Below, piece by piece: positions 9,058 to 21,140 of a DNA stretch of 64,000 bases (position 1 is the stretch's first letter; each line of letters opens with the position of its first letter). The notes under the pieces were generated by a model, which was given only the letters and a program-made list of their open reading frames with translations, did no database searches and was not told the origin of the DNA. Origin of the DNA: Bradyrhizobium diazoefficiens (GTDB taxonomy: Bacteria > Pseudomonadota > Alphaproteobacteria > Rhizobiales > Xanthobacteraceae); the NCBI RefSeq assembly GCF_016612535.1, contig NZ_JAENXS010000001.1, positions 2,381,501 to 2,445,500 on the forward strand. Direction: 5' to 3'. The translations under genes and the position numbers were made by a program.

Positions 9058-10310
9058 TGGCCGTCGACATCGTCACCTTCGGCTGCCGCCTCAACTCCTT
9101 CGAGGCCGAGGTGATCCGCCGTGAGGCGGAGGGGGCGGGACTCTCCGACACCATCGTCGTCAACAGCTGCGCCGTCACCAACGAGGCGGTGGCGCAGGCG
9201 CGGCAGTCGATCCGCAAGTTGAAGCGTGAGCGGCCAAGTGCGCGCATCGTCGTCACCGGCTGCGCGGCGCAGACGCAAAGTGGCATGTTCGCCGACATGA
9301 CTGAGGTCGATCGCGTCGTCGGCAACGACGATAAAATGCGCGGTGATGCGTGGCGCCAGGCGCGCGACGCCTTCGATCTCGGCGCCAGCGAGAAGATCGC
9401 GGTGAGCGACATCATGGCCGTGAAGGAGATGGCGCCGCATCTCATCGCCGGCTACGCAAGTGGTTTGCCGCGCGTGTTCGTGCAGGTGCAGAACGGCTGC
9501 GACCATCGCTGCACCTTCTGCATCATCCCTTACGGCCGCGGCAATTCGCGCTCGGTGCCGATGGGCGCGGTGGTCGATCAGGTGCGGACGCTGGTCGCCC
9601 GCGGCCATGCCGAAATCGTGCTGACCGGCGTCGATCTCACCAGCTACGGCGCCGATCTGCCGGGTGCGCCAAAGCTCGGGATGTTGACCAGGCAGATTTT
9701 GCGGCATGTGCCGGAGTTGAGGCGGCTGCGCATCTCCTCGATCGATTCGATCGAGGCGGATGCCGATCTGCTCGATGCCATCGCCGACGATGCGCGGCTG
9801 ATGCCGCATCTGCACCTGTCGCTGCAATCCGGCGACGACATGATCTTGAAGCGGATGAAGCGGCGGCATTCGCGACAGGATGCGATCGCATTGTGCGACC
9901 AGGTACGCCGCCTGCGTCCCGACATCGCCTTTGGCGCCGACATCATCGCGGGCTTTCCGACCGAAACGGAAGAGATGTTCTCGCGCTCGCTCGATCTGGT
10001 CGAGGAATGCGGCCTGACGTTTCTGCACGTCTTCCCGTATTCTCCACGCCCCGGCACGCCGGCCGCGCGGATGCCGCAGGTCGCGGGCGGTGCGATCAAG
10101 GAGCGCGCGAAGCGGCTGCGCGCGGCGGGCGAGGCAGCGTTGCGCCAGCGGCTGCAAGCCGAGATCGGCGTGACGCGCGATGTGCTGATCGAGAGCGAGG
10201 GGCAGGGGCGCACGGAGCACTATCTGCCGGTGGCGGTTGCGGGCGCGAGCGTCGGCAGCATCGTGCCGCTCAGGATCGCCGGCAACGATGGCGAACGGCT
10301 AACGACATAA
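9057..10310 (+). CDS. mtaB: tRNA t6A37 methylthiotransferase MtaB
   Basis: Radical-SAM enzyme that turns t6A37 of tRNAs reading ANN codons into ms2t6A. The 417-residue product has the N-terminal UPF0004 domain (TFGCRLNSFEAEVIR, VVNSCAVTNEA, VTGCAAQ, whose cysteines bind the auxiliary cluster). The radical-SAM CxxxCxxC follows in NGCDHRCTFCIIPYGRG (about residue 150), then HLHLSLQSGDD. A C-terminal TRAM region is short. It follows dapF with a one-base overlap, an order common in Rhizobiales, and is convergent with the next gene. Confidence 0.93.
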   Translation: MAVDIVTFGCRLNSFEAEVIRREAEGAGLSDTIVVNSCAVTNEAVAQARQSIRKLKRERPSARIVVTGCAAQTQSGMFADMTEVDRVVGNDDKMRGDAWRQARDAFDLGASEKIAVSDIMAVKEMAPHLIAGYASGLPRVFVQVQNGCDHRCTFCIIPYGRGNSRSVPMGAVVDQVRTLVARGHAEIVLTGVDLTSYGADLPGAPKLGMLTRQILRHVPELRRLRISSIDSIEADADLLDAIADDARLMPHLHLSLQSGDDMILKRMKRRHSRQDAIALCDQVRRLRPDIAFGADIIAGFPTETEEMFSRSLDLVEECGLTFLHVFPYSPRPGTPAARMPQVAGGAIKERAKRLRAAGEAALRQRLQAEIGVTRDVLIESEGQGRTEHYLPVAVAGASVGSIVPLRIAGNDGERLTT

Positions 10311-10317
10311 TCCGCCG

Positions 10318-11427
10318 CTACGACGCCCGCACCTGCCAGAACCGCAGCGTGCGCCGCGCATTCTCCGGCGTCATGCGCGCAAAATTGCTTTGCGCCCGGA
10401 CAAGATCGGCCGGCTTCATCGCGCCGGTCGCAAAGCGGCTTTCGAGCACCGCGGCCGTGGTTTCCCATCTCAGCTGTGCCGCCTTGCAGGGCACCAGCAA
10501 GCCGTCTTCGCGCAGGCTCTGCATCAGCGGGCGAATGACTTCGACCGTTGAGCCGGATAACGCCGCCAAGGCGGCCACGGACTCCTCATAACGCCGCTGC
10601 CTGGCGAAGCCGAGCAGCGTCGCCTCGTTGAGCTGGCCGGATGCCTTGAGATTTGCGATCGCCCGCTTGGCGCCCTCGAAATCGCGGACGCCCGACATCT
10701 CGCGCTCGACGCCGACGGTGACAGCGGCGATCGCGCTGTGGATCTCCTCGAACAGATCCGGTGGCGCGCGCGACAACAGCCGCGTGCGAACCACATCCGT
10801 CGCCGAGCGCAGCAATTGCCGGCGCAGCTCCGATGGGAGGTCGAGGCGAACGCCCACGCTGACCGCGAGTTCGGGATCGGACTCGGCCTGCCCGACAATG
10901 ACGGCAAATCCGTTACCCGAGAGGCGCGCGCCGGGATTGCCGGCAAGGCGGCGGCTGACGCTGGGATAGCGGCGCGCCAGCAACGCGTCGGTGACAATTT
11001 CCTTCAGCCACCAGCGGCCCGCGACCGCAAGCAGATGCGGCTCGCCCTTGGTCGAGGCGATCTTTACCAGTTCGCCCTCGTCGAGGCGGGCGGATTCCTG
11101 CAGCACGGGACCGGCGATGCGGATCTCGTCATTGTTGGCGAGGCGGCGGATCACGGAGGGCGGTGCTTGCGCGATCGGTGCGAGCTGGGCGCTGATTTCG
11201 GCCAGTGCGACGCGCGCACCCATGTCGGCGATGGCGCGCAGCTCGATGGTGCCGATCAGGCGCTCGAGCACGTCGTCGAACAGCGCGATCTGCTCGTCGT
11301 CAAAACTTCCGGCCGAGGACAGGAACAGGTCGGTGACGCGCCGGGCCGTTTCGAGGCCCTTTTCCGCCGAGCCTATCCGAATGGCGGATTCGACCTCGTC
11401 GATAATCGATAGTTCGGCCGTGGACAT
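10318..11427 (-). CDS. DUF2336 domain-containing protein
   Basis: Alphaproteobacterial protein of unknown function, about 369 residues from the ATG at 11427 (MSTAELSIIDEVESAI). It is almost wholly helical with HEAT-like repeats, for example VIRRLANNDEIRIAGPVLQ, the typical DUF2336 signature in which a repeat scores survival of N-A/D pairs. No signal peptide, membrane segment or catalytic motif is seen. DUF2336 proteins occur near motility and stress genes in related bacteria, but nothing here fixes a role. Stop codons of this gene and mtaB lie only seven bases apart. Confidence 0.8.
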   Translation of the reverse strand: MSTAELSIIDEVESAIRIGSAEKGLETARRVTDLFLSSAGSFDDEQIALFDDVLERLIGTIELRAIADMGARVALAEISAQLAPIAQAPPSVIRRLANNDEIRIAGPVLQESARLDEGELVKIASTKGEPHLLAVAGRWWLKEIVTDALLARRYPSVSRRLAGNPGARLSGNGFAVIVGQAESDPELAVSVGVRLDLPSELRRQLLRSATDVVRTRLLSRAPPDLFEEIHSAIAAVTVGVEREMSGVRDFEGAKRAIANLKASGQLNEATLLGFARQRRYEESVAALAALSGSTVEVIRPLMQSLREDGLLVPCKAAQLRWETTAAVLESRFATGAMKPADLVRAQSNFARMTPENARRTLRFWQVRAS

Positions 11428-11559
11428 GACGCGTTGCTCGTCCTGAGCGGATGGGAGGCTTGTTCTAAGCAACCGCTATCATTAGAGACGAGCACTGAAG
11501 GTTTCGTAAACTATGGCCCTGAGCGTGTTGAGATCAGGTTCAATTGCGGCAGCGCCTTC

Positions 11560-11596
11560 GGCGCGACCGCTCCCGCGAGCGGGAGAGGTGAACGAC
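11560..11596. repeat. Short palindrome CTCCCGC-GA-GCGGGAG
   Basis: Perfect seven-base-pair hairpin downstream of the pseudouridine synthase on the minus strand, inside a repeat-like GCCTTCGGCGC / CTCTCCCGC stretch seen again in degenerate form upstream of ffh. No T-run follows, so it is not a clear intrinsic terminator. Confidence 0.5.
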
Positions 11597-11604
11597 AGCG
11601 GCAC

Positions 11605-12312
11605 CTATTCCCCATTCCAGCCGCAGGCGCGGAGCTTCTCGTGCATGTGGAGCGGGGCCGGCGCCACCACGCGGATCGGCTCCTTGTTCCGAGAGATCGG
11701 CACCACGATCTCGCGGGAATGCAGGTGCAACCGCGGTTCGCCGAAGCGCGGCCCGTTGCCGTAAATGTTATCGCCGAAAATCGGCCATCCCGTCGCTGAC
11801 GAATGCACCCGCAATTGATGGGTCCGGCCGGTCACCGGTTCCATGGCCAGCCAGGTCAGCCCGTCGCCCCGGCCCATCACCTTCCAGTTGGTGATCGCCT
11901 TTTGCCCCTCCGGGTCGGGCTTCTGCCACCAGCCGCGTTCGGCGTTGAGCCGGCCGAGCGGCATGTCGATGGTGCCTTCGTCCTCGGCCGGGCCGCCCTC
12001 GACCACGGTCCAGTAGGTCTTGCCGATCTTGCCATGCTTGAAGAGGAGGCCGAGCGAGGCGGTGGCTTTCCGATGGCGGCCGAGCACGAGGCAGCCGGAG
12101 GTGTCCTTGTCCAGCCGGTGGGCCAGCACCGGCGGCCGCGGCAGGCCGAAGCAGAGCGCGTCGAACGAGGTTTCCAGATTGGCGCCTCCCTTGGGGCCGC
12201 GATGCACCGGCAGGCCGCACGGCTTGTCGATGATCAGCATCAGCCCGTCGCGATGAAGCACGCGCGACTGGATCTCCTCGGCGGTCAATTCGGGAACATC
12301 GAGCAATTGCAA
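11605..12312 (-). CDS. RluA-family RNA pseudouridine synthase
   Basis: Probable pseudouridine synthase for rRNA or tRNA; the exact target cannot be read from sequence. The 235-residue protein has the RluA active-site motif AHRLDKDTSGCLVLGR with the catalytic Asp, the IIDKPCGLPVHRGPKG entry motif, and the GRTHQLRVH motif near the C terminus. There is no S4 domain, so it is nearer to RluA/TruC types than RluC/D. The start is uncertain: a TTG at 12312 lies next to a 13-bp tandem repeat (12311-12336), and the next in-frame ATG would cut into the domain. Confidence 0.88.
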   Translation of the reverse strand: MQLLDVPELTAEEIQSRVLHRDGLMLIIDKPCGLPVHRGPKGGANLETSFDALCFGLPRPPVLAHRLDKDTSGCLVLGRHRKATASLGLLFKHGKIGKTYWTVVEGGPAEDEGTIDMPLGRLNAERGWWQKPDPEGQKAITNWKVMGRGDGLTWLAMEPVTGRTHQLRVHSSATGWPIFGDNIYGNGPRFGEPRLHLHSREIVVPISRNKEPIRVVAPAPLHMHEKLRACGWNGE

Positions 12313-12366
12313 GACTTTCGTTCAAGACTTTCGTTTACGGGCCGGAACGGCTAACACACCGCCATC

Positions 12367-13314
12367 ATGAACGATACCACCTCCGAGACCCCCAAGCTGA
12401 GCTGGTGGCGCCGGCTGTCCAACGGGCTGAAGCGTACCTCGTCCTCGCTCGGGACTGCGGTCGCCGACCTCGTCACCAAGCGCAAGCTCGACCGCGCCAT
12501 GCTCGACGACATCGAGGATGTGCTGCTGCGTGCCGATCTCGGTACCTCGGTCGCGGTGCGGATCGCCGACGCCGTCGGCACGGGACGCTATGACAAGGCG
12601 ATCTCGGCTGACGAGGTCAAGCACGTGGTCGCGACCGAGGTCGAGAAGGTGCTGGCGCCGGTCGCGAAGCCGCTCGAGATCGACGCCGCTCATAAGCCGT
12701 TCGTCATCCTCGTGGTCGGGGTCAACGGCTCCGGCAAGACCACCACCATCGGCAAGCTCTCGCAAAAATTCGCCTCAGAAGGCCGCAAGGTGATGCTGGC
12801 GGCCGGCGACACGTTTCGCGCAGCGGCCATCGAGCAGCTCAAGGTCTGGGGCGAGCGCACGAAGACGCCGGTGATCGCCGGCACGCAGGGGTCCGACTCG
12901 GCGAGCCTTGCTTTCAACGCGCTGACGGCGGCGAAAGAGCAGGCCATCGACGTGCTCCTGATCGACACCGCCGGCCGGCTGCAGAACAAGGCCGAGCTGA
13001 TGAACGAGCTCGAGAAGGTCGTGCGCGTGATCCGAAAGGTGGACGTTTCGGCGCCGCACGCGGTGTTACTCGTGCTCGACGCCACCGTCGGCCAGAACGC
13101 CCTGTCGCAGGTCGAGGCCTTTCATCGCACCGCAGGGGTCACCGGCCTCGTGATGACCAAGCTCGACGGCACCGCCCGCGGCGGCATCCTGGTGGCGCTC
13201 GCGGAGAAATTCAAACTGCCGGTGCATTTCATCGGCGTCGGCGAAGGCGTCGACGATCTCGCGCCCTTCACCGCGCGCGACTTCGCCCGCGCGATTGCCG
13301 GAATCGAAAGTTGA
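12367..13314 (+). CDS. ftsY: Signal recognition particle receptor FtsY
   Basis: GTPase receptor that takes the SRP-ribosome complex to the SecYEG translocon. The 315-residue protein lacks the long acidic A domain of E. coli FtsY and starts almost directly with the helical N domain ([19 protein letters not shown]). The G domain shows [51 protein letters not shown] and [12 protein letters not shown]. It is convergent with no neighbour and is followed by yciB, whose TTG-compatible start overlaps its stop. Confidence 0.97.
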   Translation: MNDTTSETPKLSWWRRLSNGLKRTSSSLGTAVADLVTKRKLDRAMLDDIEDVLLRADLGTSVAVRIADAVGTGRYDKAISADEVKHVVATEVEKVLAPVAKPLEIDAAHKPFVILVVGVNGSGKTTTIGKLSQKFASEGRKVMLAAGDTFRAAAIEQLKVWGERTKTPVIAGTQGSDSASLAFNALTAAKEQAIDVLLIDTAGRLQNKAELMNELEKVVRVIRKVDVSAPHAVLLVLDATVGQNALSQVEAFHRTAGVTGLVMTKLDGTARGGILVALAEKFKLPVHFIGVGEGVDDLAPFTARDFARAIAGIES

Positions 13315-13316
13315 GT

Positions 13317-13919
13317 ATGGACAAGACCCAGCCGCACCCGCTGTTCAAGCTTGCAACCGAACTCGGTCCACTGCTCGTGTTCTTCTTCGTGAATGCGAAG
13401 TTCAATCTGTTCGCCGCGACCGGCGCCTTCATGGTCGCGATCGTGGCGGCGATGATCGCCTCCTATGTGGTGACGCGCCACATCCCGATCATGGCGATCG
13501 TGACCGGCGTCATCGTGCTGGTGTTCGGCACGCTGACCCTGGTTCTGCACGACGAGACCTTCATCAAGGTCAAGCCGACCATCATCTACGGCCTGTTCGC
13601 CGCGATTCTCGGCGGCGGCCTGTTGTTCGGCCGCTCCTTCATCGCCGTCATGTTCGACCAGATGTTCAATCTGACCCCGCAGGGCTGGCGCATCCTGACG
13701 CTGCGCTGGGCGCTGTTCTTCGCTGGCATGGCGGTGCTGAACGAGATCGTCTGGCGCACCCAGAGCACGGATTTCTGGGTGAACTTCAAGGTGTTCGGCG
13801 TGACGCCGCTGACCATGATCTTCGCCATCGCCCAGATGCCGCTGACCAAGCGCTATGGTGTCGAGCCGGTGTCGCTGGAGACCAGCGAGGCCGAGGCGGG
13901 GGACGTGCGGAAGGGCTGA
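13317..13919 (+). CDS. yciB: Septation protein A / inner membrane protein YciB
   Basis: Polytopic inner membrane protein (also called IspZ/IspA) linked to cell division and envelope synthesis. The 200-residue product shows the family N terminus [19 protein letters not shown] and five or six hydrophobic helices, with motif [10 protein letters not shown] and [13 protein letters not shown]. The ATG at 13317 is two bases past the ftsY stop; an in-frame TTG at 13311 would overlap it. The charged C-terminal tail ([15 protein letters not shown]) is cytoplasmic by inference. Confidence 0.92.
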   Translation: MDKTQPHPLFKLATELGPLLVFFFVNAKFNLFAATGAFMVAIVAAMIASYVVTRHIPIMAIVTGVIVLVFGTLTLVLHDETFIKVKPTIIYGLFAAILGGGLLFGRSFIAVMFDQMFNLTPQGWRILTLRWALFFAGMAVLNEIVWRTQSTDFWVNFKVFGVTPLTMIFAIAQMPLTKRYGVEPVSLETSEAEAGDVRKG

Positions 13920-13931
13920 TTTTTCTCAGTT

Positions 13932-14019
13932 CGTCATTGCGAGCGAAGCGAAGCAATCCAAGCTGTCTCAGCGGACGGATTCTGGATTGCTTCGTCGCAA
14001 GGGCTCCTCGCAATGACGA
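13932..14019. repeat. Palindromic repeat CGTCATTGCGAGCGAAGCGA family, copy 1
   Basis: Outer arms CGTCATTGCGAGC and GCAATGACGAG, inner arms AAGCAATCCA and TGGATTGCTTCG. A second copy lies at 46139-46219. It fills the gap between convergent yciB and ccmG, where it could act as a hairpin at both transcript ends. Confidence 0.85.
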
Positions 14020-14022
14020 GGA

Positions 14023-14607
14023 TCACTTCAACGCCTTCTCCATCTCCGGCAGCAGCACGCTCCGGTAATTATCTGGCGTGATCGGGCCGACCAGCTTGTA
14101 GACGATGGTGCCTTCGCGGTCGACGACAAACGTCTCCGGCACGCCATAGACACCCCACTCGATCGAGGCGCGGCCGTTGGCATCCAGGCCGACGCGACCG
14201 AACGGGTTGCCGTAGCGCCCCAGGAAGCGGCGGGCGTTGTCGGGCGCATCCTTGTAATTGATGCCGACGAGCTGGAAACGCTTGTCCTTGGCGAGCTCCG
14301 TCAGCAGCGGCGCCTCGTCGTGACACGGCACGCACCAGGAGGCCCAGACGTTGACGAGGCTGACCTTGCCCTTGAAGGCAGCCGGGTCGAGGCCCGGGAT
14401 TTGTGCGCTGTCGGCCTGCAATCCTTCGAGCGGCGGCAGCGTGGTTTGCGGCGCGGGCCGGCCGATCAGCGCGGAGGGAATCCGCGAGGGATCGCCGCTA
14501 CCGAGCCGGAACCAGAACAGCACGGCCAGTCCGATGAAGGCGAGCAGCGGCAGTACCATCAGGAAGGTGCGGCGCTGCGGGGTCGCGGAGGTCGATTGAT
14601 CGCTCAT
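14023..14607 (-). CDS. ccmG: Thiol:disulfide interchange protein CcmG/DsbE
   Basis: Membrane-anchored periplasmic thioredoxin-like protein that keeps apocytochrome c haem-binding cysteines reduced. The 194-residue product has a single N-terminal membrane anchor ([19 protein letters not shown]), the active site [14 protein letters not shown], and the cis-Pro motif [10 protein letters not shown]. It follows ccmD with a four-base overlap and closes the ccmABCDG operon; in Bradyrhizobium the same gene is known as cycY. Confidence 0.95.
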   Translation of the reverse strand: MSDQSTSATPQRRTFLMVLPLLAFIGLAVLFWFRLGSGDPSRIPSALIGRPAPQTTLPPLEGLQADSAQIPGLDPAAFKGKVSLVNVWASWCVPCHDEAPLLTELAKDKRFQLVGINYKDAPDNARRFLGRYGNPFGRVGLDANGRASIEWGVYGVPETFVVDREGTIVYKLVGPITPDNYRSVLLPEMEKALK

Positions 14608-14789
14608 GGTGTGTCCACGGCACTGCGGCCCGAGCGGCGGGTGACGCCGCTGCGCTCGAGCTCGCGCAAACGCTCCGTCTGGTTGCGATAATCGACGATC
14701 ACCCAGCCGATCAGGAGCGCGACCACGATGGCTACTGCAACGTAAGATGTCACGATGAAGGATGCATAAGGACCGAGCGACATGATCAT
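14604..14789 (-). CDS. ccmD: Haem exporter protein CcmD
   Basis: Small membrane protein that stabilises the CcmABC-CcmE complex and aids release of holo-CcmE. The 61-residue product has one membrane helix ([23 protein letters not shown]) with the CcmD-type DYRxQ.RLRELE sequence after it. The ATG at 14789 overlaps the ccmC stop (ATGA) and has AAGGAACCGC just upstream; a second ATG lies two codons on. Confidence 0.9.
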   Translation of the reverse strand: MIMSLGPYASFIVTSYVAVAIVVALLIGWVIVDYRNQTERLRELERSGVTRRSGRSAVDTP

Positions 14790-15571
14790 GCGGTTCCTTT
14801 TGACGCGTTTTCTTGACGCGAACCGGTACCCACTTCGCTCGAAAACGCGACGCGGCTCGCCTGCATCATTTGCAGCGAGCGCACGCGCCGGCGCAAAATC
14901 TCGTTGCGCATCGCCGCGATGTGCAGCGTGACGAACAGCAGCGTGAATGCGACCGCCATCACCAGCAGCGGAATCAGGAACGCCTTATCGAGCGTCGATC
15001 CGCCCATGCGCATCACCGAGGCCGGTTGGTGCAGCGTGTTCCACCAATCGACGGAGAATTTGATGATCGGCAGATTGATCGCGCCGACCAGCGTCAGCAC
15101 CGCGGCGGCGCGCGCCGCGCGCGAGGGATCCTCGACCGCGCGCCACAGCGCCATCAGGCCGAGATACATCAGGAAAAGGATCAGCACCGAGGTCAGGCGC
15201 GCGTCCCATTCCCAATAGGTGCCCCACATCGGCCGGCCCCACAGCGAGCCCGTGAGCAGCGCCAGGAAGGTGAAGGCTGCGCCGATCGGTGCGGCCGCCT
15301 TGGCGGCGACGTCGGCGAGCGGATGCCGCCACACCAGCGTGCCGAGCGAGGCGATGCTCATCACGCCCCAGACGAACATCGACAGCCAGGCATTGGGCAC
15401 GTGGATGAACATGATCTTCACCGTCGCGCCCTGCTGATAATCGTCGGGCGCGTACGCGGATTGATAGAGGCCGATCGTGAGCAGGATGACGGTCGCAGCC
15501 GCAAGCCACGGCAGCACCCGCGCGCTCAACGCAAGGAACCTTGTGGGGTTGGCGAGGTCGATCAGCGTCAT
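14786..15571 (-). CDS. ccmC: Haem transporter subunit CcmC
   Basis: Integral membrane protein of the haem-handling family that presents haem to CcmE in the periplasm. The 261-residue protein has six predicted helices and the tryptophan-rich [13 protein letters not shown] motif, with conserved histidines in [10 protein letters not shown] and NTLHQPASV. It sits between ccmB and ccmD. The soluble tail after the last helix is longer than in E. coli. Confidence 0.96.
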   Translation of the reverse strand: MTLIDLANPTRFLALSARVLPWLAAATVILLTIGLYQSAYAPDDYQQGATVKIMFIHVPNAWLSMFVWGVMSIASLGTLVWRHPLADVAAKAAAPIGAAFTFLALLTGSLWGRPMWGTYWEWDARLTSVLILFLMYLGLMALWRAVEDPSRAARAAAVLTLVGAINLPIIKFSVDWWNTLHQPASVMRMGGSTLDKAFLIPLLVMAVAFTLLFVTLHIAAMRNEILRRRVRSLQMMQASRVAFSSEVGTGSRQENASKGTA

Positions 15572-15660
15572 GGTATCCTGATAATCACAGCTCAGCGCTC
15601 ACGCAATCAGCATGAAAGCGCGCAGCGAAAGTTGATCGGGGTCAAGGCAGCCGGCCCATT

Positions 15661-16329
15661 TCAGTCCAGTCCATGTTTCAGGCTCGCCGCCGCCGCGAAC
15701 GGGCCGATCACCATGCTGACCAGCGACAGCGCGCAAAGGATCGAGAACGGCGCGCCGAATGACGACGGCTCCGTGATCGCGGCCTGCGAGGCCGCAACCC
15801 CGAAAATCAGCACGGGGATCGACAACGGCAGCACCAGCACCGCCATCAGCAGTCCGCCCCGGTGAAGGGTCACCGCCAGCGCGGCGCCGATCATGCCGGT
15901 GAAGGTCAGGGCGGGGGTGCCGGCGAGCAGCGTCAGCGCCACCGCAGCCGTGGCGACCATGTCGAGGTTGAGCAGCAGGCCGAGCACGGGGGTTGCGACG
16001 ATCAGCGGCAGGCCCGCGGCCAGCCAATGCGCCAGCGCCTTGGCGGCGCAGGCCAGTTCCAGCGGCGTCCGGCTCATCGTGATCAGGTCGAGCGAGCCGT
16101 CCTCATGATCGGCCATGAACAGCCGGTCCAGCGTCAGCAGGCTGGCCAGCAGCGCGCCGAGCCACAGGATCGCCGGCCCCAATCGCGCGAGCTGCGCCAG
16201 GTCCGGTCCCACCGCGAACGGCATCAGCACCACCACGGTCAGAAAAAACAGCACCCCGATCAGCGCCCCGCCGCCGACGCGGAGCGCGATCCGGATGTCC
16301 CGGCGGATGAGGGCGGACCAGGCGGTCAT
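15661..16329 (-). CDS. ccmB: Haem exporter permease CcmB
   Basis: Membrane subunit of the CcmAB ABC transporter that powers release of holo-CcmE. The ATG at 16329 gives a 222-residue protein beginning MTAWSALIRRDIRIALR, with about six hydrophobic helices and the family motif LFMADHEDGSLDLI. The frame stays open 21 codons upstream but that part is not conserved. Operon position between ccmA and ccmC. Confidence 0.95.
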   Translation of the reverse strand: MTAWSALIRRDIRIALRVGGGALIGVLFFLTVVVLMPFAVGPDLAQLARLGPAILWLGALLASLLTLDRLFMADHEDGSLDLITMSRTPLELACAAKALAHWLAAGLPLIVATPVLGLLLNLDMVATAAVALTLLAGTPALTFTGMIGAALAVTLHRGGLLMAVLVLPLSIPVLIFGVAASQAAITEPSSFGAPFSILCALSLVSMVIGPFAAAASLKHGLD

Positions 16330-16393
16330 GGGGCGGCTCCGACAGGCGCGAAGGCGGCGCCCGGCCGATTGGAAAACTGAGGGTCCATCCACT

Positions 16394-17020
16394 TCATGCT
16401 GTCCCCCCGATCCGCAGCTCTCGCGATTCGATCCCGAGCGGCATGTGGGTGGCGGCCATGATCAGGCCGCCGCGCGCCAGATGGTCGCGCATCAGCGCGC
16501 CGAACATGTCCTGACCGGCCACATCCAGCGCATTGGTTGGCTCGTCCAGCAGCCAGACCGGGCGGCGAACCGTCAGCAGCCGGGCCAGCGACAGCCGGCG
16601 GCGCTGGCCGGCGGACAGGAAGGCCGCGGGAAGATCGGTGGCGTGGTCGAGGCCGACGGCCGCGAGGCTTGCCACCGCGTCAAAACGCTCTCCGCCCAGA
16701 AAATTGGCCCAGAATGACAGGTTTTCCGCCACGCTCAGCGCCGGTTTCAGCGCATCGCGGTGGCCGAGATAGTGGCATTGCTCGGGCAGCGTCAGCTCGG
16801 CATCGCCCCCGTCGAGCGCGATTGTGCCGCCAGCCGGAATGAGCAGACCTGCGACCAGCCGCAGCAGCGAGGTCTTGCCCGATCCGTTGCGCCCCACGAC
16901 CGCCACGGCTTCGCCGGAGGCTGCCTCGAAATCGAGCCCGGAAAACACCTCGCGGCCGCCCCGCACGCAAATCACCCCGCGTCCGCACAGCTGCATCTGA
17001 CCTCGGTCCAACCCGTTCAA
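16394..17020 (-). CDS. ccmA: Haem exporter ATP-binding protein CcmA
   Basis: ATPase of the CcmAB complex. The 208-residue protein has Walker [13 protein letters not shown], the signature [14 protein letters not shown], Walker [13 protein letters not shown] and the H-loop ATHMPLG. It is the first gene of the ccmABCDG operon and is divergent from acnA across about 220 bases, so shared control with acnA is possible. Confidence 0.95.
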   Translation of the reverse strand: MNGLDRGQMQLCGRGVICVRGGREVFSGLDFEAASGEAVAVVGRNGSGKTSLLRLVAGLLIPAGGTIALDGGDAELTLPEQCHYLGHRDALKPALSVAENLSFWANFLGGERFDAVASLAAVGLDHATDLPAAFLSAGQRRRLSLARLLTVRRPVWLLDEPTNALDVAGQDMFGALMRDHLARGGLIMAATHMPLGIESRELRIGGTA

Positions 17021-17105
17021 AGCCGGGCCTCAGGAATTCTTGGGGTAGCGCATCAGAATTTTTGGCTCGCGACTTGCTGGGTTCGATTGTGGCTGTGGCG
17101 GCGCG

Positions 17106-17123
17106 GTTAGAAAGCTTCTATAA
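17106..17123 (+). promoter_or_regulatory. Putative Irr box (iron control element) upstream of acnA
   Basis: The sequence TTAGAA-AGC-TTCTATA closely matches the rhizobial ICE consensus TTTAGAA-NNN-TTCTAAA, with two deviations at the edges. It lies about 117 bases before the acnA start and about 90 before ccmA on the other strand. Irr is known to act on iron and haem genes in Bradyrhizobium; control of this acnA copy is inference. Confidence 0.6.
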
Positions 17124-17192
17124 GCCCGGAACTACTTGATGCAGCAACTCAACCTGCCCCTGCAAGCGACCCAGCCTGCTACGCTGACGGTG

Positions 17193-17219
17193 TTAAAATA
17201 CCCCTTGCCGGGTATAACT
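17193..17219 (+). promoter_or_regulatory. Inverted repeat in the acnA 5' leader
   Basis: ATACCC-N6-GGGTAT (17198-17203 with 17210-17215) is flanked by outer GTTA/TAAC arms, ending about 20 bases before the acnA ATG. It could be an operator or a leader stem-loop that affects translation. Confidence 0.45.
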
Positions 17220-17238
17220 AACAATTGGGATTTCCTAC

Positions 17239-19959
<2,721 letters not shown>

Positions 19960-20009
19960 GCGCGAATTTGTGAACGGTGGCTCACTGCGACGTGAGTAGA
20001 AGGTTAAAC

Positions 20010-20040
20010 AAAGGCGGCCTATCACAAGGCCGCCTTTCTG
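20010..20040 (+). terminator. Rho-independent terminator of acnA
   Basis: Stem AAAGGCGGCC / GGCCGCCTTT (20010-20019 with 20028-20037) followed by TTTCT, about 50 bases after the acnA stop. Confidence 0.85.
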
Positions 20041-20198
20041 CGTTACGACACGCTTTGGATGGGCCCGTCCGGCAGAAGCGCGCCTTGGATGTTGCTTTGG
20101 CGTTTGCTCGGACGGTTGAATGTGCTGCGCCCGCAAGACTACGGTGACCATCAGGCGATAAGATCCCCCTCAACGAATGACCTAGTGTGACGTTCGAT

Positions 20199-20975
20199 AT
20201 GACTGGAATGATGGCTTCTAATCTCGTTTCGCGCTGGTCCGGGGCACTCTGGTCGGGAGCACTCGGCATTTGTGCGATCGTCGCCGTCATCCGTCCGGCC
20301 GAGGCCGATCCCCGCGCCGTGGTCGAACTCTTCACCTCCCAGGGCTGCTCGTCCTGCCCGCCGGCCGACAAGATTATCGGCGATCTCGCCAACGATCCTT
20401 CGGTCATCGCGCTGAGCATGCCGATCGACTATTGGGATTATCTCGGCTGGAAGGACACGCTGGCGGATTCCCGCTTCTCGGCGCGGCAGCGCGCTTATTC
20501 ACGCATGCGCGGCGATCGCGAGGTCTATACGCCGCAGGTCGTCGTCAACGGTTCTGCGCATGTCATTGGCAGTGATCGCGCCGGCATCGAAAGTGCGATC
20601 GGTAAAACCGACAAGGGCACGGGCGTGATGAGCGTGCCGGTGACGATGTCGCTCGCAGGCAAGCAGATCAACGTGTCGGTGGCCGCGAGCAAGGAGCCGG
20701 CGGTCTCGCATGGCGAGGTTTGGATCTGCTCGATCGCGAAATCGGTGCCGATCGAGATCAGCCGCGGCGAGAATCGCGGGCAGCAGATCACCTACCACAA
20801 CGTCGTGCGCAATTTGCTCAAGGTCGGCGACTGGAACGGACGTCCGGAAAGCTGGACGGTGCCGATCGAGAACCTCACGCGCGATGGCGTCGATGGCGCG
20901 GTGGTCTACGTCCAGGACGGCAGCCGCGAGAAGCCCGGCCCGATGCTCGGCGCGGCGTACACGTCGCTGCACTGA
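20199..20975 (+). CDS. DUF1223 exported thioredoxin-fold protein
   Basis: Secreted or periplasmic protein of the DUF1223 family. From the ATG at 20199 a signal peptide runs to PAEA-DP, then VVELFTSQGCSSCPPADKI, a thioredoxin-like CxxC (CSSC) at the start of the fold, and YTPQVVVNGSAHVIGSD with a cis-Pro-like segment. The family is uncharacterised; a redox role is inference from the fold. A GTG at 20187 in frame would add four residues. Follows acnA but lies beyond its terminator. Confidence 0.8.
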   Translation: MTGMMASNLVSRWSGALWSGALGICAIVAVIRPAEADPRAVVELFTSQGCSSCPPADKIIGDLANDPSVIALSMPIDYWDYLGWKDTLADSRFSARQRAYSRMRGDREVYTPQVVVNGSAHVIGSDRAGIESAIGKTDKGTGVMSVPVTMSLAGKQINVSVAASKEPAVSHGEVWICSIAKSVPIEISRGENRGQQITYHNVVRNLLKVGDWNGRPESWTVPIENLTRDGVDGAVVYVQDGSREKPGPMLGAAYTSLH

Positions 20976-21009
20976 AGCGGGCGAAGATCGTCTCAGGAAA
21001 TTTGGTCTC

Positions 21010-21115
21010 CGTCATTCAGGGACGCGCCTCTTGGCGCGGGCCCGGAATCCATTTCGCGATTTGGATTGGGTTCGATGGATTCCGGGTTCGCACTTCGCGC
21101 GCCCCGGAATGACGA
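21010..21115. repeat. Palindromic repeat, CCCGGAATCCAT/ATGGATTCCGGG family, copy 1
   Basis: Outer arms CGTCATTC and GGAATGACG, inner arms CCCGGAATCCAT and GATGGATTCCGGG. A second copy lies at 30542-30645 with the same layout, and a reduced form at 54937-54976. Confidence 0.85.
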
Positions 21116-21140
21116 CAAACAGAAAGATCCCGCCACAAAC

